NCBI RefSeq assembly: GCF_028369105.1
Contig: NZ_JAQNDO010000001.1
Location: 1 to 64,000 of the forward strand
Source of the DNA: Polyangium mundeleinium
GTDB lineage: Bacteria; Myxococcota_A; Polyangia; Polyangiales; Polyangiaceae
DNA: 64,000 nucleotides
Reading direction: 5' to 3'
Shown: one piece after another, positions 27,127-36,104 of the stretch
Position numbering within the stretch: position 1 is the stretch's first letter
Layout of the letters: each line of letters opens with the position of its first letter
Notes under the pieces: generated by a model
What the model saw: the letters and a program-made list of their open reading frames with translations, nothing else
Database searches by the model: none
What the model was told of the DNA's origin: nothing
Position numbers and translations under genes: made by a program

Positions 27127-29855
27127 CCGGTATTTCGCATTCCCGCGGCGATCCCGTTGATGGAGAGCAGGATCGCCCGGTCACAACACGCGTCCCCTGC
27201 CCGCTTCCGCCGAAGCAGCGCCACCTGCAAGAACGACATCGGGTCCACGTACGGGTTGCGGAGGTCGATCGATCTCTGGAGCGTGGGGTTTCCGTCGAGC
27301 AATCGCTTCACGCCGAAGAGTCGTTTGATCCACGCCACCGTGCGCGCGTGCTCGTCCTTGATGGGCGGCCAGACGGCCTTGCGGGTCGCAGGCGAGGCGA
27401 GCGCGGCATACCGGGCGGCGATCTCCATGTCGCTTTTCGCGAGCACCATTTGCACGTTGTCGAGCACGGTGCGGAAAAACGGCCACCGGTTCGTCATTTC
27501 GACGAGCAGCTCGGCGCCGCCCTCGCGCCGGGCGAACGCATCGAGCGCGCTGCCGACACCATACCAGCCGGGAAGGATGGCGCGGTTCTGCGTCCAGCCG
27601 AAGACCCAGGGGATCGCGCGGAGCGCTTCGAGGCCGCCGGCCTTGCGTTTGCTCGGGCGTGAGCCGATCGGCAATCGCGCGATCTCGTCGACCGGGGTCG
27701 CCGTGGTGAAGAAATCGACGAAACGAGGGTTTTCCCAGACGAGCGCGCGATAGACGCGCCGCCCCTCCTCGGCGAGTTCTTCGAAGGCCTGCGCATAACG
27801 ACGCTCGTCTTCCTCGGAGGGGCGCTCCTCGGCGCCGAGAGTATGCAAGAGGGCGCCGCCGACCATGAGCTCGAGCGTGCGCAGGGCGAGCTCGGGGCGC
27901 GCATATTTGTGGTCGAGCGCTTCGCCCTGCTCGGTCGCCTTGTACCGCCCAGCCACGCTCCCCGCGGGGAGCGCCAAAATGGCCTGTTGCGCCGGCCCTC
28001 CGCCGCGCGCGACGGATTCGCCGCGGCCGTGAAACACCCGGAGCGCGATGCCCGCCTCGCGCGAGACCTTCGTCAGCTCGGATTGCGCTTTGCGGAGCGC
28101 GAAGGCCGCCGCCAAAAGCCCCACTTCCTTGCCGGAATCGCTGTAGCCGACCATGACCTCTTGCACGCCGCGCGCCATGAGATGGCGTCGATACTCGGGG
28201 TGCGCGAGCAGCGTGCGCAGAATGGTCGGCGCGGAGACGAGCGCGTCGTGCGTCTCGAAGAGCGGGACGATGTCGACCGTGACGGCCTGTTTGTCGACAT
28301 CGTACAATCCCGCGGCTCGCGCCAGGGTGAGCGCCGCGAGGAGGTCCTCCGCGCGCTGGGTCATGGAGAGGATCAACGTACGTGCCGAGCGCTCGCCGTA
28401 CTGGCGCTGCGCCTCGGAGAGCTTGCGAAGCGCGGCGAGCAAGCGCGCGGCGCCGGGCGTCTCCTCGCCGCCGCCCGCGAGCCACGCTGCCGCGGCCGTC
28501 GCGTCCTCCGCGGGCGCGCGGAGTTCGAGTTCGGCGATCGATAGGCCGAGGACACGCACCCGCTCGGCGAGCGCACGCGTCCGCATCTCTCCTGCGTTCG
28601 AAGCGTTCGCCTTGTGCAGCGTGTCGGCGACGAGCAGGAGGTCGCGATGAAGCTCGTCGCTCGTGCGGTACGCGACGCCGAGCTCGGCGTGACTTCCGAT
28701 CGCGCTCGCGAGGGCCCGCGACGGCGGCGGCACGCTGCCGACCCGCGGCGCGCGTTGCCTCGCCACCTGGCGCTCCGTCTCCACGGCTTCGAGCGCTGCC
28801 GCGAGCCGCGCCTCGACGAAGCGCAGCTTGCGCCGCCACGGCTCACCCTCGGTCTGCGCGCTCTCCTGCGCGGCCACGCCCGGCATGGCCACCGCGTCGT
28901 CCGCGAGCGAAGCGATCAGCGCTTCGGGCACGCGCACGTGCCGCGCCGACTGCGAGAGCGATCCGCCGAGCTCGCGCACGGCCCCCAGCAAGCGACGCAG
29001 GCCGCGCGCGCGATACGCGCGAATCGCGTCCTCGACGACCTCGGGCGTGACGTTCGGATTGCCGTCCATGTCGCCGCCGGGCCAGGCGTGGATCCGGAGC
29101 GGCATCGGCTGTGCGGCGAGCGGCTCGCCGTACGCACGTTCGAACGCGCGCACGAGCTCCAGCGGCAGCTCGGGCAGGAGGTCCCAAAGGATCTCCTCCA
29201 CGTACCAGAGGACGTTTTTGACCTCGTCGCCGACGGTCGGTTTTTCTCGACGCACCTCGTCCGTCTGCCAGAGGACGGTGATCTCTTCGCGGATCGCCGC
29301 GCGTGCTTCCTCCTCTTCGCGCGGGAGCAGCCGGCATCGGTCGCGCTCTTCGAGGCGCCGCGCGATGCGGTAGAGCTTTTCGAGCACCGTGCGTCGCGCA
29401 GCCTCCGTCGGATGCGCGGTCAACGTGAGTGTGACTTCGAGCCGCGCGAGCGCCTCGCGCATGGCCTCGGCCGAGACGCCTGCTTTTTTCGCGGTGATCA
29501 TCGCGGCCGCGAGCGAGCCGCGCTGCGGCGGTTCGCCCGGGTTGCTCGCGTGAGCGCGCGCGCGACGGATGCGGTGGTGCTGCTCGGCGATGTTGACGAG
29601 GCGGAAGTACATCGCGAAGGCACGAAGCACGGGCTCGGCCTGCTCGATCGGTAGCGCTTCGAGCAGCTGCACGAGCTCCTTCTGCGCTTCGGCCCTGCCC
29701 GTGCGAGGCCCTCGACGTCTGCGGATCGAGAGCTTGCGGATCACCTCTTCCACGGAGAAGAGCGCCTCGCCCTCTTGCTCGACGAGCACCTCGCCGAGCA
29801 GGCGACCGAGGAAACGTACGTCGGAGCGGAGCGGAGCGTCGACCTCGCGGCTCAT
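27123..29855 (-). CDS. ppc: Phosphoenolpyruvate carboxylase
   Basis: A 910-aa cytosolic enzyme, near the usual length of 880-970, that carboxylates PEP to oxaloacetate (anaplerosis). The catalytic motifs are all visible: LTAHPTEAARRTVL with the essential histidine, IHAWPGGDMDGNPNVT, VGYSDSGKEVG, and FHGRGESVARGGGPAQQAI in the substrate loop. The C-terminal end NTG matches the family terminus that packs into the active site. ATG 29855 gives a normal N terminus (MSREVDAPLRSDVRFLG). The gene stands alone, and its stop overlaps the convergent coiled-coil gene by three bases. Confidence 0.95.
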   Translation of the reverse strand: MSREVDAPLRSDVRFLGRLLGEVLVEQEGEALFSVEEVIRKLSIRRRRGPRTGRAEAQKELVQLLEALPIEQAEPVLRAFAMYFRLVNIAEQHHRIRRARAHASNPGEPPQRGSLAAAMITAKKAGVSAEAMREALARLEVTLTLTAHPTEAARRTVLEKLYRIARRLEERDRCRLLPREEEEARAAIREEITVLWQTDEVRREKPTVGDEVKNVLWYVEEILWDLLPELPLELVRAFERAYGEPLAAQPMPLRIHAWPGGDMDGNPNVTPEVVEDAIRAYRARGLRRLLGAVRELGGSLSQSARHVRVPEALIASLADDAVAMPGVAAQESAQTEGEPWRRKLRFVEARLAAALEAVETERQVARQRAPRVGSVPPPSRALASAIGSHAELGVAYRTSDELHRDLLLVADTLHKANASNAGEMRTRALAERVRVLGLSIAELELRAPAEDATAAAAWLAGGGEETPGAARLLAALRKLSEAQRQYGERSARTLILSMTQRAEDLLAALTLARAAGLYDVDKQAVTVDIVPLFETHDALVSAPTILRTLLAHPEYRRHLMARGVQEVMVGYSDSGKEVGLLAAAFALRKAQSELTKVSREAGIALRVFHGRGESVARGGGPAQQAILALPAGSVAGRYKATEQGEALDHKYARPELALRTLELMVGGALLHTLGAEERPSEEDERRYAQAFEELAEEGRRVYRALVWENPRFVDFFTTATPVDEIARLPIGSRPSKRKAGGLEALRAIPWVFGWTQNRAILPGWYGVGSALDAFARREGGAELLVEMTNRWPFFRTVLDNVQMVLAKSDMEIAARYAALASPATRKAVWPPIKDEHARTVAWIKRLFGVKRLLDGNPTLQRSIDLRNPYVDPMSFLQVALLRRKRAGDACCDRAILLSINGIAAGMRNTG

Positions 29856-30065
29856 GGCGCGGAGTGTACGCCGAGCTGAAGACGAAGATGACGGCGAACG
29901 GGCGAATCCGTTTTCCCCCGGGAATCCGTGGCGAACAGAGCGAACGAGTCCGGCGCGGATCGACTTGCCGTCGAGCTCGATCGACTCGAGGTGCTCACGG
30001 CCGGCGCGCATGCGCGTGCGCCGCCCACGTCGATACCGGGGCGCGGGCCCCAGGGGGAGGATTCC

Positions 30066-30686
30066 ATGAAAAAGACGTTGGCTCGGGTGTTGTTTGGGCT
30101 CGGGCTCTCGGCGCTCGTCGCGCCCGCCGTTGCGAAGGCGGAGACGCCGCCGGAGGTGTCTCTCCGCTCGGTCACGGCGCTCGGCACCGGATGCCCGTCG
30201 GGTGCGGTGCGGGCGATCGTCGCGAGCGACGGTCAGTACATCGCCCTCGTCGACGGCGCGCTTTCGGCCTCCGCGGGGCCTGGCGTGCCGCCCTCGGAGC
30301 AACGCGTGTTTTGCCAAGTGATCCTCGATCTCGATCACACGCCCGGCTACTCGTACGCCGTGACGAACGCGTACGGATATCGCGGCTCCGCGGAGCTCGA
30401 CGCGGGGGTCACCGCGACGTTCGGCGTCGAGCGGTACTTCACGGGGGAGCTCGGCGAGAACCCGGTGAAGACGACGCTGCGCGGGCCGTTCGCCGAGCGC
30501 TTCGTGGTGCGCGAGCCGGCCGACTCCGTGGGTCCGTACTCGCCGTGCGGGGCTCCGCGGCCGCTCAACATCCGCACCGCCGTGAACGTGAGCGTGCTCG
30601 GAAACCCCGCGGGTGCGGGCCGCATCCGGCTCACGCCCGCGTGGGGCATCGAGGTCCTCCGGCTGCACTGGAGGCGCTGCGGCTAG
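30066..30686 (+). CDS. Secreted DUF4360-like protein
   Basis: A 206-aa protein. ATG 30066 is preceded by GGGGGAGG. A classical signal peptide ends AKAE near residue 25. The mature domain resembles DUF4360 proteins: LGTGCPSGAVRAIVASDGQ, then RVFCQVILDLDHTPGYSYAV and YGYRGSAELDAGV, with four to five cysteines likely paired. The family is found in secreted proteins of fungi and bacteria; its function is unknown. It ends 35 bases from the convergent DUF2914-like gene. The 210-base region upstream, divergent from ppc, shows no clear element. Confidence 0.75.
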   Translation: MKKTLARVLFGLGLSALVAPAVAKAETPPEVSLRSVTALGTGCPSGAVRAIVASDGQYIALVDGALSASAGPGVPPSEQRVFCQVILDLDHTPGYSYAVTNAYGYRGSAELDAGVTATFGVERYFTGELGENPVKTTLRGPFAERFVVREPADSVGPYSPCGAPRPLNIRTAVNVSVLGNPAGAGRIRLTPAWGIEVLRLHWRRCG

Positions 30687-30720
30687 CAGGTTGCTGCAAG
30701 GCGCGCCACGCGCGCGGCGC

Positions 30721-31266
30721 CTACTTGGCCTTCGACTTGGCCTTGATGGGCAGCCGCGCCGTGGCGAGCGTCGTGCCGCCGTCGTCGAGCACGCGCACTT
30801 CGAGCTCGCCGGTGTCGCCGGCTTGCATCGTGTTGTAGCCCCACGTGCGGAACGACCACGAAGGTTCGACGGTGAGGTCGAGCGGCGTGCGGAGCTTGCC
30901 GTTCACGAAGAAGTCGACATGCACCTTGCGCTTGTCCTGCGAGCGGTTGCGCAGCTTGAGGTGCGCGTAGACGCGCGTCCCCGGAGGTGCGACGTCGAGC
31001 GTGTCGACGGGCTCCTTCTTCTGCACGTCGGACGTGAGCGTGAGCTGAAGCAACTCGAGCGAAGCATGCTCGCTGCTCGGCTCGGCAGGTGGGGACGACG
31101 GCGTGGACGACGACGCGTGCCAAGGTGTCGTGCTCTGTGCGTCCGAGGCACCTGCGTCGACGGGGGGTCCTGCGTCGTTGTTTTGCGCGACGGCGGAGCC
31201 CTCGGGGCAACCCACGAGGGCGAGCATCAGAGCGGCGAGCGCGGTGAGGTGAGAAGCGCGGGTCAC
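30721..31266 (-). CDS. Lipoprotein with DUF2914-like domain
   Basis: A 181-aa protein starting at GTG 31266, which overlaps the terC stop as GTGA in the restored frame. The signal peptide ends in a lipobox (LALVGC). A Ser/Pro/Ala linker of about 45 residues follows. The C-terminal domain of about 110 residues has the beta pattern of DUF2914 (GTRVYAHLKLRNRSQ, VDFFVNGKL, WSFRTWGYNTMQAGDTGELEVRVLDDGG). It is probably co-translated with the TerC-like protein and located at the inner or outer membrane. Function unknown. Confidence 0.75.
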   Translation of the reverse strand: MTRASHLTALAALMLALVGCPEGSAVAQNNDAGPPVDAGASDAQSTTPWHASSSTPSSPPAEPSSEHASLELLQLTLTSDVQKKEPVDTLDVAPPGTRVYAHLKLRNRSQDKRKVHVDFFVNGKLRTPLDLTVEPSWSFRTWGYNTMQAGDTGELEVRVLDDGGTTLATARLPIKAKSKAK

Positions 31267-32023
31267 TGCGCGCGATCCTCGTACGGGTTGTGCAGCTCCA
31301 CGGGCGCCTGCTGCGCACGCGCAGCTTCATGTTGATGAGCTCGACGCCGAGCGAGAACGCCATGGCGAAGTAGACGTAGCCCTTGTTGATGTGCTGGCGC
31401 ATGCCCTCAGCCACGAGCAGCACGCCGATGAGCAGGAGGAAGCTCAACGCGAGGATGCGCATGCTCGGGTGACGGTTGACGAAGCGGCCGATCGCTCCCG
31501 CGAAGAGGAGCATCACGAAGACGGCGATCACCACGGCCGTGGCCATGATGCTCAGATGCTGCGCCATGCCGACCGCGGTGATGACCGAGTCGAGCGAGAA
31601 GACGATGTCGAGCAAGACGATCTGCGCGACCGCGAAGCCGAACGAGATGTGCTTGACGGGCTTGCCGTCCTTGTCGCCCTCGACCTCCAGGCGCTCGAAC
31701 ATCTCGTGCGTGCTCTTCGCGATCAGGAAGAGGCCGCCGCCGAGCAGGATGAGGTCGCGTGTGGAGAACGCGTGGCCGAGGACCGAGAAAAGATCACTCG
31801 TCAAGCTCATCACCCACGTCAGCCCGAAGAGCAGGCCGAGGCGCATGAACAGCGCGAGCGCGAGGCCGAGCGAACGCGCCGCGGGCTGCTGCTTTGCCGG
31901 CAGTTTGTTCGTCGTGAGCGTGAGGAAGACGATGTTGTCGATCCCGAGCACGACCTCGAGACCCGTGAGCGTCGCGAGGCTCGCCCAGCTGTCGGCATGC
32001 TTGAAGACTTCGAGGCCGCTCAT
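31263..32023 (-). CDS. TerC family integral membrane protein, apparent frameshift near the C terminus
   Basis: From ATG 32023 the first 230 or so residues are a typical TerC protein with seven to eight helices and the acidic motif in LTGLEVVLGIDNIVFLTL, repeated as LLDIVFSLDSVITAVGM. Family members are linked to metal ion (manganese) export and tellurite resistance phenotypes. Near 31310 the frame departs after FSLGVELINMKLRV. In the next frame the expected tail continues (APVELHNPYEDRAQ) and stops at 31263, inside the start codon of the next gene. The unshifted frame would run on to 30683 through an Arg-rich shadow. One missing base therefore seems likely. Confidence 0.85.
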
Positions 32024-32087
32024 GAGGCGCTCGCTCTAGCACGACCGCCGTTCGGCTGCCGAACGACCTCGTGCGCGGCTCGTTCGT

Positions 32088-32879
32088 TCACGAACAAGCC
32101 GACGGCGCGAGGCGCGCCCGCTCCTCGATCTCCAAGTGGAACGCGCGGAAGATCGACTCCTCCGGCCAGGGCGGCGCGTCAGCGAGCAAGCGCGTGGCCT
32201 TGTCGTTGTCGCCGCGGTCGATCGCGATGACGGCGGCTGCGTACCGCATGGCCCAGAAGACGAGCGGGCTGTTCTCGCTCGCCCGTTCGAGCAAATCGTC
32301 GTCACCGGGTTCGCTCTGATGCGCGAATGCGCGTGCGAGCGCGAACGCCGCGGAGCGCAAGGCGAGGACACGATCCCGCAGCGCGCTCGCGCCACGCGGC
32401 AGAGGCAAACGCACGAGGCGCCGGGCTTTTTCGAGCGCGGCGTCGCGGTCGCCCTCGAACGTGAGGAGGAGCGTGTCGAGGAAGAGGCGATGCTCGATCG
32501 CTGCTTCCCACACGGGCCCTCGCTCGGCGGCAGCGAGCGCAGCGCGCGCCTTGTCGATCCAGCCGCACGCGGCGAACGCCGTGGCCGCCATGAGCGGGCC
32601 CATCGTGGCCGGGTAGGGGATCCGTTCGAGCGCGCCCGCCCAGCTTCGCAGGACCGCGATCACGTCCCCCGAGCGCAGCACGCGCCGGAGCCGCCTGCGC
32701 GAGAGCCACCGGCCGAGCCACGCCGCCAGGACGATGCCGATCACGGCGCCGGCGACGAGCGGTTCGTGCAGGGCAAACCGCAGGCCCGCTGCGACGAGGG
32801 CGGCGGACGCGATGAACGCGACCCACCGGAACACCCGGCCTTCGCGCGGCTCGTCGTTGCCCGGGGACAGAAAATCCAC
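32088..32879 (-). CDS. Membrane protein of unknown function with helical-repeat cytosolic part
   Basis: A 263-aa protein if GTG 32879 is used; a longer start would run into the SRP RNA gene. Residues of about 12-55 contain two hydrophobic helices (WVAFIASAALVAAGLRFAL, then VAGAVIGIVLAAWLG). The rest is Ala/Leu/Arg-rich and helical, resembling TPR-like repeats (WIDKARAALAAAERG, DRDAALEKARRLVRL, DNDKATRLLADAPP). No catalytic motif is evident. It lies between terC and the SRP RNA gene on the same strand. Confidence 0.6.
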   Translation of the reverse strand: MDFLSPGNDEPREGRVFRWVAFIASAALVAAGLRFALHEPLVAGAVIGIVLAAWLGRWLSRRRLRRVLRSGDVIAVLRSWAGALERIPYPATMGPLMAATAFAACGWIDKARAALAAAERGPVWEAAIEHRLFLDTLLLTFEGDRDAALEKARRLVRLPLPRGASALRDRVLALRSAAFALARAFAHQSEPGDDDLLERASENSPLVFWAMRYAAAVIAIDRGDNDKATRLLADAPPWPEESIFRAFHLEIEERARLAPSACS

Positions 32880-32946
32880 GACGCCCGTAGCGTACGGCCA
32901 GGCGTCGGGAGAGCAACCCTCGCGGGATGTCCGTGGACAAAAAGGG

Positions 32947-33033
<87 letters not shown>

Positions 33034-33057
33034 CGGGACGAGTCCCGAACGGCCACA

Positions 33058-33086
33058 GTCGTACTTCATCGAAACGCGCCTGTCGA
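33058..33086 (-). promoter_or_regulatory. Probable housekeeping promoter of ffs
   Basis: On the minus strand TCGACA (33081-33086) and TACGAC (33058-33063) are separated by 17 bases. They would start transcription near 33050, about 20 bases before the first paired base of the SRP RNA. Confidence 0.5.
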
Positions 33087-33205
33087 GCGCCCGGCCGAAA
33101 AAAGTTCGGGGTGCGTCCCGGGCGCGGGCGCATGTCCCTGCTCGTTTGGCGCGCGGGGTCACTTTTCGTTCGCGCGAGGTCGGGGCGCGTGGTAGCCGGC
33201 GCACC

Positions 33206-34549
33206 GTGAATCAGCGGGCTTCCGGATCGGAGCGGTCGTCGGGGCGGCGGGTGCTCGTGCTTGGCTCGGGCGCGCGAGAGCACGCCCTGGCCAGAGCGCT
33301 TTCACGGTCGAGCACGACGGCCGAGGTCCTCGTGGCGCCGGGGAACGCGGGCACCCTGGACGAAGGCGGGGCGGGCGCCGCGCCGATCCGCTCGATCGAG
33401 GTCGCGCGGCTCGATCCCGCGGACGTCGTCGCGCTCGCGCAGCGCGAAGCGGTGGACCTCGTGATCGTGGGCCCCGAAGGGCCGCTCTGCGCGGGCGTGG
33501 CGGACGCGCTCGACGCGGCGGGGATCCGGGTCTTCGGGCCGAGCGCGGAGGCAGCGCGGCTCGAAGGGTCGAAGGCGTTCATGAAGCAGTTCGCCGCGCG
33601 GCACCGGATCCCCACGGCGGACTTCGAGATCGTGACGGACATGGCCGCCGCCGAGGCTGAGATCCGGCGGCGCGGCGCGCCCGTGGTGGTGAAGGCCGAC
33701 GGCCTCTGCGCGGGCAAGGGCGTCGTCGTGGCGCAGACCGAGGCGGAGGCGATCGAGGCGGCGCGCGCGATGCTCGTCGAGCGTCGTTTCGGGGACGCGG
33801 GGCGCGTGGTCGTGATCGAAGAGGCCCTCGTCGGCGAGGAGGCGAGCGTCCTCGCGGTCACCGATGGCACGTCGCTCCTCGTGCTCCCCGTCGCCCGGGA
33901 TCACAAGCGTGTCTTCGACGGCGACCGAGGCCCGAATACGGGCGGCATGGGCGTGTTCGCGCCGTCGCCGCACGTCGGGCCCGAGCTGCTCGCGCGGGTC
34001 GAGCGGGAAATCTTGCGGCCGACGATCGACGGCATGCGCGCCGAGGGCCGGCCCTTCCGGGGCGTGCTCTTCGCGGGGCTCATGATCACCCCGGCGGGTG
34101 ATCCGCTCTTGCTCGAACACAACGTCCGCTTCGGGGATCCCGAGTGCGAGGCGCTCGTCGCGTTGCTCGACGGCGACCTCGCCGCGATGTGCGCGTCGGT
34201 CGCGCGTGGCAAGCTCGATCCGACGGCCGTGCGGGTCGCGCCAGGGCGGAGCGCGGTTGTCGTGGTGCTCGCGGCGGCCGGCTATCCGGGCACGCCGCGC
34301 GCGGGGGACGTGATCCGCGGTCTCGACGAGGCGGCCAAGGTGCCCGGCGTGATCGTGCATCATGCGGGCACGAAGCGGTCGGCCGAAGGGATCGTCACGG
34401 CGGGCGGGCGCGTGCTCGCCGTCACGGCTGTGGGGGCTTCGATCCTGGAGGCCCGGGAGCGCGCCTATGAGGCGGCGCGGTGCATCTCCTTTGCGGGCGC
34501 GCACTTCCGGACCGACATCGGTGCCTCGGCGCTCGACGGTACGCGGTAG
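33206..34549 (+). CDS. purD: Phosphoribosylamine-glycine ligase (GARS)
   Basis: An ATP-grasp enzyme of purine synthesis that joins glycine to phosphoribosylamine. With the GTG at 33206 it has 447 residues, about 15 more than usual; a start closer to RRVLVLGSGAREHALA is possible. Family motifs are clear: VGPEGPLCAGVADAL, GPSAEAARLEGSKAFMK, VVKADGLCAGKGVVVA, and RVFDGDRGPNTGGMGVFAPSP. The C-terminal domain (RVAPGRSAVVVVLAAAGYPG) is complete. It is divergent from ffs and is followed by the SCP2-like gene after 27 bases. No other purine gene is nearby. Confidence 0.95.
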   Translation: MNQRASGSERSSGRRVLVLGSGAREHALARALSRSSTTAEVLVAPGNAGTLDEGGAGAAPIRSIEVARLDPADVVALAQREAVDLVIVGPEGPLCAGVADALDAAGIRVFGPSAEAARLEGSKAFMKQFAARHRIPTADFEIVTDMAAAEAEIRRRGAPVVVKADGLCAGKGVVVAQTEAEAIEAARAMLVERRFGDAGRVVVIEEALVGEEASVLAVTDGTSLLVLPVARDHKRVFDGDRGPNTGGMGVFAPSPHVGPELLARVEREILRPTIDGMRAEGRPFRGVLFAGLMITPAGDPLLLEHNVRFGDPECEALVALLDGDLAAMCASVARGKLDPTAVRVAPGRSAVVVVLAAAGYPGTPRAGDVIRGLDEAAKVPGVIVHHAGTKRSAEGIVTAGGRVLAVTAVGASILEARERAYEAARCISFAGAHFRTDIGASALDGTR

Positions 34550-34576
34550 CGCTCGACCGCGCGGCGCGCCTTCGTC

Positions 34577-35128
34577 ATGCTCCTCTCACCGGGCGCTAGG
34601 TCCGGGACGAGCGGTACCGTGGACCCGATCATCGACCTCGCCGAAGGCACGGAAGAAAACACCCTCGCGATCCTGCTCGCCGACCGGATCCGGCAGAACG
34701 TCGCCCACTCCGCCCGGAAAATGCAGGATTTTCGGGCGCTCCGTGGCTCCGTGCTCGTCGTGGCGCAGGACACGACGCAGACGCTGACGATGCGCTTCGA
34801 TCACGGGCGGTTGACGATCCACGACGGCACCGTGGGCATCCCCTCCGTGACCCTCTGCGGCGACGAAGCCGTCCTCCGGCGCCTCGCAAACGTTAGTCTT
34901 TCCCGGTGGTTGCGCCTGCCGAAGGTGTTCACACGTTCGCCGGAGGGCGGTGCGACATTGTGGGACGTTGCGCGTGCGATGACTTACGAGAAGCTCACGA
35001 TGTACGGGCTCCTCTCGCATCCGCGGCTGCTCCTCTTCCTCCTCAGGGTTCTGTCCGAGGAAGGCCCAGGCCGGTCGTGGCCCGGGTTTCGGTGGGTCGG
35101 CCGGCCGGACCGAAAAGAGCCGCTTTGA
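34577..35128 (+). CDS. SCP2-like sterol/lipid-binding domain protein (tentative)
   Basis: A protein of up to 183 residues. ATG 34577 or GTG 34619 could start it; the latter gives a cleaner N terminus (VDPIIDLAEGTEENTL). The pattern of a helix followed by strands (LRGSVLVVAQDTTQTLTMRF, then HGRLTIHDGTVGIPSVTLCG) resembles the SCP2 sterol-carrier fold, and a helical tail follows. No signal peptide is present. The assignment rests on pattern only. It lies between purD and the FHA pair on the same strand. Confidence 0.55.
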   Translation: MLLSPGARSGTSGTVDPIIDLAEGTEENTLAILLADRIRQNVAHSARKMQDFRALRGSVLVVAQDTTQTLTMRFDHGRLTIHDGTVGIPSVTLCGDEAVLRRLANVSLSRWLRLPKVFTRSPEGGATLWDVARAMTYEKLTMYGLLSHPRLLLFLLRVLSEEGPGRSWPGFRWVGRPDRKEPL

Positions 35129-35159
35129 CGGCGTTCTACGCCATTGGTATGGCTCGAAC

Positions 35160-36095
35160 ATGGCGGTCCGACTGCGGTATCTGTCGCACGAGCTCGAAGT
35201 GCCGCTGGGCCAGTTCGTGATCGGCCGCAGCGCCGACTGCCAGCTCGCCCTCGACGATCCGCTGGTGTCACGCAGGCACGCGCTTCTCACGGTGCGCGGC
35301 GACAGCGTGACGATCGAGGACCTCGGCAGCCGCAACGGCGTGAGCTTGAACGGCACGAAGATCGAAGGACCGCAGAAGCTCTCGCACGGTGATCACATCA
35401 CCATCGGCGGTCAGGAGATGGTGCTCGAGAACATCCCCGAGGAGGGCCTCTCGAGCGTGCCCGAGTCGATCGCGTTCGGCCATCCGCGCAGCGCCGCGCG
35501 CTCGGCTCGCATGCCCACCGTGGCGGGCCACGAGGGCTTCGAGACGCGCGAGGACTTCTGGAGCGACTACACGACGCCCGGCGTCGCGTCGCAGCAGAAC
35601 ACGTCCCCGACGCCGAGCGTGAACAGCGCGAACATCGTGGCGGCCGCGAACGTGCAGCCCGATCGGCACGTCAACGCGCTCTCGCTCATCGGGAGCGTCG
35701 CGGACAAAGCGCTCGCGATGGGCCGCGCCGAGGAGGCGGAGCGGATCCTCCTGCGCTCGTTGAACGACGTGCTGCAGAAGGCGCGCGACGGGAAAGAGCC
35801 TCCGCTCGACCTCGCGTCGACGGCCGCCATCTATGCGGCGAAGCTCGCCTCGGCGACGGGCAGGGGCATCTGGATCGACTACATCTTCGAGCTCTACACG
35901 CGCATCGATCAGCTCGTCCCGGGTACGGTCGTCGACGAGCTCTACTCCGCGGTGCGCAAGGTCAAGACGCTCGACATGGGCAAGATGCGGGCATACACCG
36001 AGTCGTTGCGGAGCCGGTCTTCGAGCTTCGGTCCCAGCGAGCGGTTCGTGCAGCAACGAATCGAGGGCCTCGAGCGCCTCGGTGGGCTCAAGTGA
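35160..36095 (+). CDS. FHA domain protein, first of a tandem pair
   Basis: A 311-aa cytosolic protein. The FHA domain covers residues 1-92: FVIGRSADCQLALDDPLVSRRHALL and DLGSRNGVSLNG hold the Arg, Ser and Asn residues that bind phosphothreonine. A low-complexity linker of about 60 residues follows. The C-terminal domain of about 150 residues is helical and shared with the next gene (SLIGSVADKALAMGRAEEAERIL, then WIDYIFELYTRI and VVDELYSAVRKVK). It is a phospho-dependent adaptor; its kinase is unknown, but two Ser/Thr kinases are in this window. It is nine bases from its paralogue. Confidence 0.85.
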   Translation: MAVRLRYLSHELEVPLGQFVIGRSADCQLALDDPLVSRRHALLTVRGDSVTIEDLGSRNGVSLNGTKIEGPQKLSHGDHITIGGQEMVLENIPEEGLSSVPESIAFGHPRSAARSARMPTVAGHEGFETREDFWSDYTTPGVASQQNTSPTPSVNSANIVAAANVQPDRHVNALSLIGSVADKALAMGRAEEAERILLRSLNDVLQKARDGKEPPLDLASTAAIYAAKLASATGRGIWIDYIFELYTRIDQLVPGTVVDELYSAVRKVKTLDMGKMRAYTESLRSRSSSFGPSERFVQQRIEGLERLGGLK

Positions 36096-36104
36096 GGTTC
36101 GGAC

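Noticed and set aside
30699-30719. Intrinsic terminator between the DUF4360-like and DUF2914-like genes
   Set aside because: Only a short GC hairpin without a T-run, overlapping coding sequence of generally high GC.
29864-30838. Plus-strand 324-codon frame around the DUF4360-like gene
   Set aside because: The DUF4360 frame has a ribosome binding site, signal peptide and conserved cysteines; the longer frame has none of these.
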